Shown in pieces: positions 44,044-53,506 of a DNA stretch of 64,000 bases. How positions within the stretch are numbered: the first letter of the stretch is position 1; every line of letters starts with the position of its first letter. This DNA is from Planococcus soli. GTDB lineage: Bacteria > Bacillota > Bacilli > Bacillales_A > Planococcaceae. Below the pieces are notes generated by a model. That model was not told the origin of the DNA and ran no database searches. It saw only the letters and a program-made list of their open reading frames with translations. The translations under genes and the position numbers were made by a program. The stretch covers positions 1 through 64,000 of the forward strand of contig NZ_WXYN01000004.1 of NCBI RefSeq assembly GCF_016881065.1, in the 5' to 3' direction.

Positions 44044-44589
44044 ATGCTTGAAACAATCCGGTTCTATTTACGGGAATTCGTTCAGGAGGATTGGAAAGCA
44101 GTCCATGCCTATGCCTCTCAGGAAATTGTTTCCCAGTACCAGCCATGGGGACCCAATTCACCGCAAGAAACCAAGCGATACATAACGGATGTGCTCCAGC
44201 AACAGCTTGAACAGCCACGCACTGGCTTCACTTTTGCGATTGTTTGGAAAGGAACGGGTAGAGTTATTGGAGCAGGAGAGCTATCAGCAATCGACACCAC
44301 TAACCGATCCGGTGAAATCGGTTATATTCTTCATCCGGATTATTGGAGGATAGGAATTGCGTCAGAAGCCGCTTTATTGCTGTTGGAGTTCGGCTTTGAA
44401 GAAAAAGAGCTTCATCGAATAGAGGCACGTTGCGATCCCGGAAATATCGGTTCGCAAAAAGTTCTTGAAAAAGTAGGGATGAAAAAAGAAGGACAGCTTC
44501 GGCAAAATTTGCGCATGAACAATGGATGGCGCGATTCGCTGCTTTACGGAATTCTTGAAGATGAATGGAAAATGGTAAAGGTCAACTGA
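44044..44589 (+). CDS. GNAT-family N-acetyltransferase (RimJ/RimL-like)
   Basis: This 181-residue protein has IRFYLREFVQEDWKAVHAYASQ, GEIGYILHPDYWRIGIASEAALLLLEFGFEEKELHRIEARCDPGNIGSQKVLEKVGMKKEGQLR and WRDSLLYGILEDEW, a full RimJ-type profile. GGGAGG lies before the ATG at 44044; the open frame from 44005 overlaps the DUF6176 gene and has no ribosome binding site. Confidence 0.9.
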   Translation: MLETIRFYLREFVQEDWKAVHAYASQEIVSQYQPWGPNSPQETKRYITDVLQQQLEQPRTGFTFAIVWKGTGRVIGAGELSAIDTTNRSGEIGYILHPDYWRIGIASEAALLLLEFGFEEKELHRIEARCDPGNIGSQKVLEKVGMKKEGQLRQNLRMNNGWRDSLLYGILEDEWKMVKVN

Positions 44590-44895
44590 ATTGAAACTGT
44601 CGCTACCCTTCGCATTTGATTAAAATACAGATGGTGTTTTTTATGAAAGCGAAAGTTGAACAGAATTTTCCGGAAGAGATAACATGTTCCAACATGCGAG
44701 CTTCTGCTATAGTGGCAATAAGGGCGGTATCATTGTTGAACTGCACCCATACAAAACACTCAACAATCGAATAGTTCTGCCTTGATCTTAAATCGACAGG
44801 GACGGAGAAAACCTACCATAAACTTTCTGCCCGTCTGTCCAGCTTTGGAACCGACGGGCTTTATTTCGGTTTTCCTCCCCAAAGGAGAGAACAAA
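44590..44895 (+). other. Leader/intergenic region before panB with a terminator-like hairpin
   Basis: This 306-base region has no convincing gene. GCCCGTC (44829-44835) and GACGGGC (44853-44859) enclose an inner TCCA/TGGA stem and are followed by TTTATTT, a terminator-like hairpin about 35 bases before the panB start. It may end the GNAT transcript or attenuate panB. A possible 43-codon frame at 44643-44774 has no ribosome binding site. Confidence 0.5.
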
Positions 44896-45732
44896 ATGAA
44901 GAATACAGCATCACTTATCAAAATGAAAAATGAGAACGAAAAAATTGCCATGCTGACCGCCTATGACTACCCATCAGCAAAGCTTGCAGAGCAGGCTGGT
45001 GTGGATGTCATTTTAGTAGGCGATTCTCTCGGTATGGTCGTCCTGGGGTACGATTCAACGGTGAAAGTGACAGTAGACGACATGATCCATCACGGCAAAG
45101 CTGCCCGCCGCGGAGCCCCTGACACCTTTTTGGTAGTGGACATGCCATTTGCTTCATTTCATGGAAATGCAGAACGCACGCTTGATAATGCGGTCCGTAT
45201 TTTTCAGGAAACCGGAGCCGAGGCATTGAAGCTTGAAGGCGCAGACGAAGTAGTGGATGTCGTGAAATTGCTGACACGTACAGGTATCCCGGTTGTCGCT
45301 CACTTAGGATTGCTTCCGCAATCGGCAGGTGTCCTTGGCGGCTATAAAGTGCAAGGGAAGACCGCACATGCTGCACAGAAACTGATTGACGATGCACGCG
45401 CATGTGAAGCGGCGGGGGCTTGCATGCTTGTGCTGGAATGCATCCCGTATCAGTTGGCACAAAAAGTTACGGCAGCACTGACGATTCCGGTGATCGGCAT
45501 TGGTGCCGGCAGTGAAACGGATGGACAGGTTCTCGTTTATCATGACGTCCTGAAATACGGATCGCATCATTTAGCGAAGTTCGTACGCTCTTATGCAGAA
45601 ACCGGGGATATCATGAAGCAAGGCCTCACTCAATATGTCGATGAAGTGAAATCAGGCGCTTTTCCGGCCGAAGAGCATCGTTTTACCATGAAAGAAGAAG
45701 AACTCCAGCAGTTGTATGGAGGAAAAGAATAG
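44896..45732 (+). CDS. panB: 3-methyl-2-oxobutanoate hydroxymethyltransferase
   Basis: This 278-residue TIM-barrel enzyme adds a hydroxymethyl group from methylene-tetrahydrofolate to alpha-ketoisovalerate, the first step of pantoate and CoA synthesis. Seen are [30 protein letters not shown] (Mg site), [37 protein letters not shown] and [28 protein letters not shown] precedes the ATG at 44896. It is alone here; panC and panD, its usual partners, are not in the window. Confidence 0.95.
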   Translation: MKNTASLIKMKNENEKIAMLTAYDYPSAKLAEQAGVDVILVGDSLGMVVLGYDSTVKVTVDDMIHHGKAARRGAPDTFLVVDMPFASFHGNAERTLDNAVRIFQETGAEALKLEGADEVVDVVKLLTRTGIPVVAHLGLLPQSAGVLGGYKVQGKTAHAAQKLIDDARACEAAGACMLVLECIPYQLAQKVTAALTIPVIGIGAGSETDGQVLVYHDVLKYGSHHLAKFVRSYAETGDIMKQGLTQYVDEVKSGAFPAEEHRFTMKEEELQQLYGGKE

Positions 45733-45740
45733 ATAGAAGG

Positions 45741-45778
45741 AAAACCCCGGCATCTCGGAAAAGGTGCCGGGGTTTCTT
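45741..45778 (+). terminator. Terminator after panB
   Basis: AAACCCCGGCA and TGCCGGGGTTT form a perfect stem followed by CTTG, just after the panB stop. Confidence 0.8.
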
Positions 45779-45884
45779 GTGGTTCAATTGATGGTCTTCT
45801 TTTTTGTCATAGTTATAAAAGCGTATTTGGTAAAGCCTAAGGTGGTAAATTTATTGGGGAAAATTATATTCTTTAATAAGTTTC

Positions 45885-46016
45885 GAAAAGCGTTCGTAAA
45901 TATGTGTGCAAATTGGCGAACGTTCGTAAAGTGTTTTGACACGTTTACGAACGCTATTTTTGACGGTTTTCAACCCTTTTAGAGCGTTCATAAAGGTGTA
46001 CTTTTACGAACGGTTT
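45885..46016. repeat. Cluster of GTTCGTAAA-type repeats in both orientations
   Basis: GTTCGTAAA occurs near 45893 and 45920, its complement TTTACGAAC near 45945, the variant GTTCATAAA near 45985 and TTTTACGAACG near 46004. Spacing is 19 to 40 bases. The rest of the 549-base gap between panB and the next gene (45779-46281) shows no gene. Confidence 0.6.
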
Positions 46017-46281
46017 AACAGCAGGAGTTACTGGCGGATTTTCAAAAGTTTTGTATTGCAGAGAACCCTTGAATCTCCTACTGGAGTTTCCAAGTGCACA
46101 AAAGTCACGGCGCAAGTTATGAAGCTTTGCATCATGCACCTTAATTGAACCGACGTATGCCGAAAAATGCGAACGGTAGGGAGAGAGGATGGGAGTTAGT
46201 CGTTCTCTCCTGCTCGCTACGTTTTGATGGGATGGAAAAGGGAAGGGGAATAATATTGTGAAATAAAATGGAGGGATAAGA

Positions 46282-47421
46282 ATGAAAGCCGTAACTTTTC
46301 AAGGCGTGAAAGACATGAAAGTGAAAAACGTGAAATCTCCTGAAATTGAAAAAAAGGATGATATCATCGTTAAAGTCACTTCGACAGCGATTTGTGGATC
46401 CGATTTACATATCTATCAAGGAGCTTTGCCAGCAAGAAAAGATTATGTGATCTGCCATTAACCGATGGGAATCGTAGAAGAGGTTGGACCAGAGGTCACC
46501 AAGGTGAAAAAAGGCGACCGGATTGTGCTGCCGTTCAACGTCAGCTGCGGACATTGCTTCTACTGCAGCCACGATATGGAGAGCCAGTGCGACAACTCCA
46601 ATGGCAACCCTCATTTTGATACGGGTGGCTACTTCGGGTTTACTGAACGGTATGGCAGCTACTCGAGTGGTCAGGCAGAGTATATGCGTGTCCCTTATGG
46701 TAATTTTATGCCATTCGTCATTCCGGAATCCTCAGAGCTCGAAGACGAATCTTTGCTGTTCTTGTCGGATGTTCTGCCAACCGCCTGGTGGAGTGTGGAG
46801 AATGCAGGATTACAACAAGGCGATACGGTAGTTGTCCTCGGTTGTGGACCGATTGGTCTGATGATACAGAAATTTGCCTGGATGAAAGGTGCCAAACGCG
46901 TGATTGCAGTTGATGAAATTCCATATCGCATGGAATTGGCGAAAAAGATGAATAACGTAGAGGTATTTGATTTCACGCAGTCTGATAATATGGGTGCCTT
47001 CATCCACGAAATTACAAGCGGCGGCGCGCGCATCGTTATTGACTGTGTAGGGATGGACGGCAAGAAATCTCCGGCTGAAGCAGTCCAGCAAAAATTGAAG
47101 CTGCAAGGTGGAACGCTTAGTGCCATCGATATTGCCAAAGATGCAGTCAGCAAATTCGGTGTGATCCAGCTGACAGGTATTTACGGCCTTACTTACAATA
47201 TGTTCCCGCTCGGCAATATGTTTGAGCGCAACGTCACCATGAAGATGGGACAGGCGCCGGTCATTCACTTGATGCCGATGCTTTATGAAAAAATCGAGAA
47301 CGGCGAATTCGATCCGCGTGAAATCATTTCGCATATCATGCCGCTTGAAAAAGCAAGTGACGCTTACAAGATTTTCAATGACCACACGGACGATTGCACA
47401 AAAGTCATCTTAAAACCGTAA
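46282..47421 (+). pseudogene. Zinc alcohol dehydrogenase (AdhB-like) broken by a TAA in the GHE motif
   Basis: An ATG at 46282 after GGAGGG opens MKAVTFQGVKDMKVK...STAICGSDLHIYQGALPARKDYVICH, then TAA (46459-46461, codon 60), then PMGIVEEVGPEVTKVKKGDR in the same frame to 47421. Relatives read VIGHEPMGIVEEVG, so GGC became TGC and GAA or GAG became TAA; both would be G-to-T changes. The downstream frame keeps the structural zinc cysteines (SCGHCFYCSHDMESQC) and the NAD fold (VVVLGCGPIGLMIQKFA). The family includes formaldehyde and alcohol dehydrogenases. Without the first 60 residues, including the catalytic Cys, the product cannot work. Confidence 0.9.
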
Positions 47422-47450
47422 CGCCATAAATATACTGGGATTTTATATGA

Positions 47451-47489
47451 TCAAACGTCCCATGGCATATGGGGCGTTTGATTTTTTTG
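47451..47489 (+). terminator. Terminator after the adh pseudogene
   Basis: TCAAACGTCCCAT and ATGGGGCGTTTGA form a stem with one G-T pair, followed by TTTTTTT. Confidence 0.85.
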
Positions 47490-47514
47490 CCGAATTTATC
47501 GATCCACTTACTAT

Positions 47515-47574
47515 TGAACTGAGTCCCAAATAGTAGATACTTTATAAAGTTGCTCCTATATAAAGTTCAGTTCA
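47515..47574. promoter_or_regulatory. Nested dyads upstream of the quinone reductase gene
   Basis: TGAACTGA (47515-47522) and TCAGTTCA (47567-47574) are inverted copies, and the perfect palindrome ACTTTATAAAGT (47539-47550) lies between them. The central dyad resembles the CACTTTAAAGTG operators of ytcD, so an HxlR-family regulator may act here. Confidence 0.45.
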
Positions 47575-47671
47575 CACCTGTTACGATGGGTTTATTTGTT
47601 AATAGATTCTTATTTAATTTGGACTCAACTCCATAAAAATATCCAACTTTGGAAGAAACGGAGGGCTTGAA

Positions 47672-48622
47672 ATGCCGGAAAATAGCAACATGCAAGCGGC
47701 AGTGTTTAACCAGCACGGAGGACCGGAAGTTATTCAGTTGAGCGAGGTAAGTATTCCCGAAGTCGGACCGGACGAAGTGCTGATCAAAGTGGCAGCCACA
47801 TCCTATAACCCGTTGGATTCAGCGATCAGGCAAGGAAATATCATCTCACCCGAATTTCCATTCATCCCTCACAGTGATGTTGCGGGAGTGATTGAGAAAA
47901 CAGGGGAATCGGTAGAATCTTTGGCGGTGGGCCAGAAGGTATTCAGCTATCTGGATATTTCAAGAGATGGTGCTGCCGCAGAATATGTCGTTTCAAAGGC
48001 AAAGAATATAGTTTCAGCTCCCACTAACATACCGTTACAGGATGCAGGATCGATTCCACTGGCAGCCCTGACAGCCTGGCAGGCCCTGTTTCAAATCGGG
48101 AAGCTGGAAAAAGGCCAAAGAGTGCTCATAACAGCAGCGGCTGGCGGTGTTGGTTCCTTTGCAGTCCAACTTGCGAAATGGAAAGGAGCCTATGTAATAG
48201 GGAGTGCTTCCGAGAACAGTTTTCAGAAACTGAAAGAACTGGGTATTGATGAAATCATTGATTATAAAAATGAACCGGTTCCTGAAGTGTTGAATGAAAA
48301 AGTTGATCTGATTTTCAACGTATCGCCTGCCAAATCAGATGAAGTAAATACGTGGCTGCCTTTGCTTAATAAAGGAGGCATGCTTGTTTCCGCACTTTCT
48401 CCTGCGAGCAAGGAGCTTGCTGAACAATTAGAAGTAAATACAAAAAGAATGGCTGTTCGAAGCAATGCAGACGACTTGACGCAAATTGTCCGATTAGTGG
48501 ATGAAGGGGCTGTAGTTCCTTTTATTACGGAAAGATTTCCTCTCTCTGAGGTTAGAACCGTACATGAATTGGCTGGAAAGACCCGTGGGAAAGTGTTGAT
48601 CGAAGTAGATTCATCCATTTAA
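47672..48622 (+). CDS. NADPH:quinone oxidoreductase-like MDR-family enzyme
   Basis: This 316-residue medium-chain reductase without zinc has MQAAVFNQHGGPEVIQLSEV, SYNPLDSAIRQG, DAGSIPLAALTAWQALFQIGKLEKGQRVLITAAAGGVGSFAVQLAKWKGA (NADPH-binding AAxGGVG) and a C-terminal GKVLIEVDSS. Relatives reduce quinones or activated alkenes. GGAGGG lies before the ATG. It is separated from the adh pseudogene by a terminator and has palindromic operator-like sequence upstream. Confidence 0.88.
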   Translation: MPENSNMQAAVFNQHGGPEVIQLSEVSIPEVGPDEVLIKVAATSYNPLDSAIRQGNIISPEFPFIPHSDVAGVIEKTGESVESLAVGQKVFSYLDISRDGAAAEYVVSKAKNIVSAPTNIPLQDAGSIPLAALTAWQALFQIGKLEKGQRVLITAAAGGVGSFAVQLAKWKGAYVIGSASENSFQKLKELGIDEIIDYKNEPVPEVLNEKVDLIFNVSPAKSDEVNTWLPLLNKGGMLVSALSPASKELAEQLEVNTKRMAVRSNADDLTQIVRLVDEGAVVPFITERFPLSEVRTVHELAGKTRGKVLIEVDSSI

Positions 48623-48945
48623 GCATAGGCCCATATAATAACAAATCGTACTTTGTAGAGCTGTTTTCAATTAAGCGAATTTCTTGCCGGCAATTCGACA
48701 TGTCTGGCATCACTTTCAGAAATGAAGATACGGAGTTTCCGATTCACAGTGATAAAGAAAGATACGTTTTTCCGGTAACTAATAAACGGCGATTAGAAAC
48801 CTACTGAAGAAGACTGTATAGAGTCATGCTTACACTTGTTTTAAAAAGCTGTACTGAATTTGTAATACAATAAAAAAAGGTTAATCCTTTCTTTAATAGA
48901 TTGGATGATTGTTTTAATTCAACAACTTGTAAATGTGCCACACGA
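48623..48945. other. Intergenic region without a visible gene
   Basis: About 320 AT-rich bases between convergent genes. I see no open frame with a ribosome binding site, no repeat and no RNA signature. Confidence 0.6.
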
Positions 48946-48984
48946 AAAGGCCCGTGGGAAAGTTTTCACTTCCCACGGGCCTTT
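48946..48984 (-). terminator. Terminator of the zwf-pgi-gnd operon
   Basis: AAAGGCCCGTGGGAA and TTCCCACGGGCCTTT form a perfect 15-bp stem about 30 bases beyond the gnd stop on the minus strand. Confidence 0.87.
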
Positions 48985-49011
48985 CGGTATGATTAAGCGA
49001 TAACAGCATCA

Positions 49012-50451
49012 TCAAGCTTCTGTGCACTTTTCTCTTGGGTATTTGGTTTGCCATTCGGTATGAAAAAAGCCCTCTTTGTCTACACGCTGGTACGTATGGG
49101 CACCAAAGTAATCCCGCTGTGCCTGGATTAAATTGGCTGGCAATGTCTCAGAGCGATAGCTGTCATAGTAAGCCAATGCGCTTGAAAAAGCGGGCGCCGG
49201 AATTCCTTGCTGAATGGCCAGCGTCAGCACTTTTCGTAGAGAATGCTGATACTCCCCTATAATCTCCTGGAAATATGGATCAATTAATAAGTTAGGCAGT
49301 TCGGGATTGCCGTCAAATGCTTCTTTGATCTTTTGCAGGAATTGCGCCCGGATGATGCATCCTCCACGGAAGATCATGGCAACATCCCCGTAAGGAATAT
49401 TCCAGCCATACTCTTCAGATGCCGCACGCATTTGGGCAAAACCTTGGGCATACGAGCAAATCTTACTCATGTATAAGGCTTTGCGGATGGCTTCAATCAT
49501 TTCTTGGGAGTCGCCTGCCTGTTTTTTCGGTTCAGGGCCTTGCAGAATTTTGCTTGCCGCGACCCGTTCTTCCTTGACCGAGGAAATAAACCTTGCGAAA
49601 ACGGACTCTGTGACGATTGGAAGGGAAACATCTAAATCCAACGCGTTTTGGCTTGTCCATTTCCCAGTCCCTTTCTGTCCGGCCACATCCAAAATCTGAT
49701 CAACAAGCGGCTTCCCGGTATCTTCATCCCGCTTGTTCAAAATATCGGCGGTAATTTCGACAAGGTAACTGTCAAGCTCCCCTTTGTTCCAATCCGAGAA
49801 TATAGTGGACATTTCTAGGACAGAAAGGCCAAGCGCGTGTTTCATGATGAAATAGGCTTCGGATATCAATTGCATATCCCCGTATTCGATGCCGTTATGG
49901 ACCATTTTGACATAATGGCCAGCTCCATCAGGACCCATATAGGCACTGCAAGGAGTGTCATCTACTTTTGCCGAAATTGCTTCCAGAATAGGTTTGACTT
50001 GTTCATATGCTTCTTTCGGTCCACCGGGCATGATGGAAGGACCGTTGCGGGCACCTTCTTCTCCGCCGGAAATTCCGGCGCCTAGAAAGTGCAAGCCTGC
50101 TTCTTGTAATTTTGCTGTTCGCCTATTCGTGTCTTCAAAAAACGAATTTCCTCCGTCTATTAGAATGTCCCCTGATTGAAGGTGGGGAAGGAGAGATTCA
50201 ATGACCGAATCCGTCGTGTCTCCAGATTTCACCATCAACAAGATTTTGCGGGGGGTTTCCAATGAAAGGACAAATTCTTCAACACTGTATGCTCCCAAAA
50301 TCTTTTTTCCTTGTGCTTCTTTTTCAGCTAAATCGTCGATTCGGTCTGTCCAATAATCATAGACAGATACAGAATAACCTTTACTCTCCATGTTCAGGGC
50401 TAAGTTTTTTCCCATTACCCCTAAACCGATGACTCCAATTTGCTGCTTCAT
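49012..50451 (-). CDS. gndA: 6-phosphogluconate dehydrogenase, decarboxylating (long form)
   Basis: This 479-residue enzyme converts 6-phosphogluconate to ribulose-5-phosphate, CO2 and NADPH, regenerating the formaldehyde acceptor of the RuMP cycle. It has [56 protein letters not shown] and the catalytic [13 protein letters not shown], and keeps the long C-terminal helical domain with [19 protein letters not shown]. Length fits the NADP-type dimer. It is last in the zwf-pgi-gnd operon, overlapping pgi by four bases, and is a second 6PGDH besides that at 32.9 kb. Confidence 0.95.
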   Translation of the reverse strand: MKQQIGVIGLGVMGKNLALNMESKGYSVSVYDYWTDRIDDLAEKEAQGKKILGAYSVEEFVLSLETPRKILLMVKSGDTTDSVIESLLPHLQSGDILIDGGNSFFEDTNRRTAKLQEAGLHFLGAGISGGEEGARNGPSIMPGGPKEAYEQVKPILEAISAKVDDTPCSAYMGPDGAGHYVKMVHNGIEYGDMQLISEAYFIMKHALGLSVLEMSTIFSDWNKGELDSYLVEITADILNKRDEDTGKPLVDQILDVAGQKGTGKWTSQNALDLDVSLPIVTESVFARFISSVKEERVAASKILQGPEPKKQAGDSQEMIEAIRKALYMSKICSYAQGFAQMRAASEEYGWNIPYGDVAMIFRGGCIIRAQFLQKIKEAFDGNPELPNLLIDPYFQEIIGEYQHSLRKVLTLAIQQGIPAPAFSSALAYYDSYRSETLPANLIQAQRDYFGAHTYQRVDKEGFFHTEWQTKYPREKCTEA

Positions 50452-51821
50452 TGTATTTTCACCTCATCGTTTTGTGAGTTGCCAGACGGCAACAGCCGAT
50501 TTTCCAGCTTTTCTCTTTCTTTTTCAAATCCTTCTTTGCCAAGCAATGCAAACATATTGGTTTTATATGCCTCTACTCCTGGTTGGTCAAATGGATTGAC
50601 ACCGAGTAAAGTGCCGCTGATCGCGCAGGCTTTTTCGAAGAAATAAATCATTTCGCCAAAGGTGAATTCATTGAGTTCGTCTAGCTCAATGACCAGATTC
50701 GGCACACCTCCATCGACATGAGCAAGGGAAGTTCCAAGTGCCGCTTTTTTGTTCACTTCATCCATCGTTTTTCCTGCTAAGAAGTTCAACCCATCCATAT
50801 TGGCTGGATCTTCTTGTATGACAAGATCGAGGGAAGGTTTCTTCACTTGCAAAACTGTTTCAAAGAATAGACGGCGCCCTTCCTGCACATACTGCCCCAT
50901 TGAATGTAAATCAGTGGAGAAATTGACAGAAGCGGGGAAGAGTCCTTTTTCATCTTTCCCTTCACTTTCCCCGAAAAGTTGTTTCCACCATTCTGCTGTA
51001 GAAAGCAGGCCAGGCTCGTAGCTTACAAACAGTTCAATCGATTTTCCTTTATTATAAAAAATATTCCTTACTGCAGCATATTGGTAGCTTTCGTTTGTAG
51101 CGAGTACGGGATTGTTGTATTTGTGGTAAGCAGCTTTTGCCCCCTGCATCACTTGGTCGATATTAAGCCCGGCTACAGCCATCGGAAGTAAACCGACTGG
51201 AGTCAAAACGGAGTATCGTCCTCCGATATTATCAGGAATGACAAATGTTTCGTATCCTTCTTCAACTGCAAGATTCCGAAGCGCGCCTTTGCTCCGGTCG
51301 GTTGTGACATAAATTCGGTTTCCGGCTTCTTTTTTTCCATACTTTTTTTCCAGAAAGGTGCGGAATATCCGGAATGCTAAAGCGGGTTCAGTGGTCGTGC
51401 CTGACTTGGAGATCACATTGATTGAAATGTCTTTCCCTTCCAGTATCTGAAGCAAATGTGTGATATAAGCTGGGCTAATGTTATGTCCGGCAAAATAAAC
51501 TTCCGTATTTCCTTTAACTTGGTTATGGAACGTATGCGATAAGGCTTCTATTGCTGCCTTGGAGCCTAGATAAGAGCCGCCGATGCCAATCACAATCAGC
51601 GCATCTGACTGTTGCTGAATTCTTTCGGCAGCCAGTTTCACCTGGAGAAACTCTTCTTTATCATAGTTAATCGGCCAGTCGATCCACCCCAAGTAGTCAG
51701 AACCCGGTCCTGTCTGCTGGTGAAGTTGGTTATGCGCTTGTTTGACAAATTCGCTAATATTTTCAAACTCGCTATTCGTCATAAACGATAATACATTGGT
51801 GAAATCAAATGAAACGGTCAT
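50448..51821 (-). CDS. pgi: Glucose-6-phosphate isomerase
   Basis: This 457-residue SIS-fold isomerase interconverts fructose-6-phosphate and glucose-6-phosphate. Marks are [51 protein letters not shown] and [20 protein letters not shown], with [14 protein letters not shown] near the end. Placed between zwf and gnd, it would feed hexulose-derived fructose-6-phosphate into the oxidative branch. A separate housekeeping pgi elsewhere would be expected if this copy is specialised. It overlaps gnd by four bases. Confidence 0.95.
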   Translation of the reverse strand: MTVSFDFTNVLSFMTNSEFENISEFVKQAHNQLHQQTGPGSDYLGWIDWPINYDKEEFLQVKLAAERIQQQSDALIVIGIGGSYLGSKAAIEALSHTFHNQVKGNTEVYFAGHNISPAYITHLLQILEGKDISINVISKSGTTTEPALAFRIFRTFLEKKYGKKEAGNRIYVTTDRSKGALRNLAVEEGYETFVIPDNIGGRYSVLTPVGLLPMAVAGLNIDQVMQGAKAAYHKYNNPVLATNESYQYAAVRNIFYNKGKSIELFVSYEPGLLSTAEWWKQLFGESEGKDEKGLFPASVNFSTDLHSMGQYVQEGRRLFFETVLQVKKPSLDLVIQEDPANMDGLNFLAGKTMDEVNKKAALGTSLAHVDGGVPNLVIELDELNEFTFGEMIYFFEKACAISGTLLGVNPFDQPGVEAYKTNMFALLGKEGFEKEREKLENRLLPSGNSQNDEVKIQ

Positions 51822-51852
51822 GTAATCTCTCTCCTTTTGAATGAACTATTTT

Positions 51853-53370
51853 TTACCACCACTTCGATTGATCCGTCAGCAATAACTCATTTGCCATTTC
51901 TGGACCTGTTGAACCGGCTGGATAAGAATATAAAGGCAATAACTCCTCTTGGTAAGCTTCTAATAGTGGTTGAATCCACTTCCATGATAGTTCCACTTCT
52001 CTCCAATCGGCAAAGAACGTTGAATCGCCGCGCAGTGCATCATAGAGCAGAAGTTCATATGCTTCCGGCTGATTTTCTGAGCTGGTTGAGAAATCAATCC
52101 AAACAGGTTTGTATCGAGTGCTGGATGGATCTTTTAAATTTACGCGCAACGAAATGCTTTCATTTGGACTAATTTCAAGAATCATTAAATTTGGAGAGCT
52201 TCCTAACTGTGTATTTAAATCCATCACCTTGTTCTCGAATTCAATGACAATTTGTGTCGACTTCTGATTCATCCGTTTCCCTGTTCGTATATAAAAGGGG
52301 ATTCCATTCCATGAGGGGTGTTCGATAGAAAGGCGAGCTGCAAAAAAAGTATCATTCGTTGAGGAATCATTAACCCCCGGCTCCTCTTTGTAGCCAATGA
52401 CAGGGTTGCCCTGAACCTCTCCCGGACCATACTGGCCGCGGACAACGCTTTGGTATGCTTTTTCTTTCCGGATGGGTTGGAGAGAGGCAATAATGTCTGT
52501 CTTTTTCACTCGGCCCTTATTTTCCATGAAGTTATCCGAAAGATAGACAGCTGTCATTGTGACCAACTGAAGAAGGTGGTTTTGAACCATATCCCGGATG
52601 GCTCCTGCCTTATCATAATAATCAGCCCGGTTTTCTACACCTACAGTCTCACTTGCTGTAATTTGGACATTTGAAATTTGTTTATGATTCAACAAAGATT
52701 CCAAGATCGGATTCGCCAAGATCAAGGTTCTTAGATTTTGTACCATAGGTTTCCCTAGGTAGTGATCAATTCGGTAGATTTCCTCTTCACGGAACACGTT
52801 GCTCAAATTCTCATTTAATTTTCTGGCTGTTTTTAGGCTGTTTCCAAACGGTTTTTCAACAATGAGGCGTTTCCACCCGTTGTTTTGACTGATTCCGCTT
52901 TTACTAAGGTTGGACGTGATAATATCAATTAAGCTGGGGGCCACAGACAAATAAAACAGCCGATTTTGAGGAATACCCAACTCGTTTTCCCTGTTTTCAA
53001 TAAGTTCGCGCAGTTTGTAGTAAGACTCTTTTTCTGTCGCATCAAAGCTGCAATACCGAAATTTCTCTAAAAAAGCTGGCAAAGATGAAGCGTGAATGGA
53101 CCTTCTGGAATATGCGTAAAGTGCTTTTTCCACTTTAGACTGAAATATTTCATCTGAACAATAGTCTCTGCCCAAACCAACGATCGAGATGGTTTCGGGT
53201 AACTTCCCATCCAGGTATAGATTGTACAGAGCAGGAAATAACTTGCGTTGTGCTAAATCTCCTGTTGCTCCGAACAAGACAAATGTCATGTTTTGCAGGG
53301 GCCGCTCTTGTTTGATTTCAAATAAATCATTTTGAAAATTTAATCCTTCAAGCAGATTCTCGATGTGCAT
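51853..53370 (-). CDS. zwf: Glucose-6-phosphate 1-dehydrogenase
   Basis: This 505-residue enzyme oxidises glucose-6-phosphate to 6-phosphogluconolactone with NADP+. The cofactor motif is FVLFGATGDLAQRKLFPALYNLY, and the active site is RIDHYLGK, with VEKPFG just before. AGGAGG lies nine bases before the ATG. It leads the operon zwf-pgi-gnd behind a promoter with a HxlR-type element directly upstream. No 6-phosphogluconolactonase gene follows; the lactone may open spontaneously or by an enzyme encoded elsewhere. Confidence 0.95.
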   Translation of the reverse strand: MHIENLLEGLNFQNDLFEIKQERPLQNMTFVLFGATGDLAQRKLFPALYNLYLDGKLPETISIVGLGRDYCSDEIFQSKVEKALYAYSRRSIHASSLPAFLEKFRYCSFDATEKESYYKLRELIENRENELGIPQNRLFYLSVAPSLIDIITSNLSKSGISQNNGWKRLIVEKPFGNSLKTARKLNENLSNVFREEEIYRIDHYLGKPMVQNLRTLILANPILESLLNHKQISNVQITASETVGVENRADYYDKAGAIRDMVQNHLLQLVTMTAVYLSDNFMENKGRVKKTDIIASLQPIRKEKAYQSVVRGQYGPGEVQGNPVIGYKEEPGVNDSSTNDTFFAARLSIEHPSWNGIPFYIRTGKRMNQKSTQIVIEFENKVMDLNTQLGSSPNLMILEISPNESISLRVNLKDPSSTRYKPVWIDFSTSSENQPEAYELLLYDALRGDSTFFADWREVELSWKWIQPLLEAYQEELLPLYSYPAGSTGPEMANELLLTDQSKWW

Positions 53371-53436
53371 TTGTTAAAACCTCCTACTTTTAAAACTATG
53401 ATGTCTCTGGCAAGACTGATAATCGCAACAGGTTTT

Positions 53437-53465
53437 AGTATAATGACTCAAAGTTTTTTATGTAA
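53437..53465 (-). promoter_or_regulatory. Promoter of zwf-pgi-gnd
   Basis: On the minus strand TTACAT (53465-53460) and TATACT (53442-53437) are 17 bases apart. The -35 box is poor and abuts the left regulatory arm, a layout typical of activator-dependent promoters. Confidence 0.7.
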
Positions 53466-53506
53466 GTACGCACTTTATAAACATATACTTACAAAAAGTA
53501 TACTGT
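53462..53506 (-). promoter_or_regulatory. hxlR box: Left arm of the inverted HxlR-type element (zwf side)
   Basis: This 45-base element matches the complement of 53814-53858 in 37 of 45 positions without gaps, including AAGTACGCACTTTA and ACAAAAAGTATACTGT. It lies directly upstream of the zwf -35 box. In B. subtilis HxlR activates hxlAB from two upstream boxes, so this pair of conserved blocks is likely the equivalent. Confidence 0.78.

Noticed and set aside
44660-44680. CodY box upstream of panB (AGAATTTTCCGGAAGAG)
   Set aside because: It has several mismatches to AATTTTCWGAAAATT and no clear promoter beside it, so support is too weak.
44643-44774. 43-codon leader peptide before panB
   Set aside because: There is no ribosome binding site and no run of a regulatory amino acid.
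45908-45925. LexA box in GCGAACGTTCGT
   Set aside because: The Bacillus LexA site needs CGAAC and GTTCG separated by four bases; here they abut, and the word is part of the local repeat cluster.
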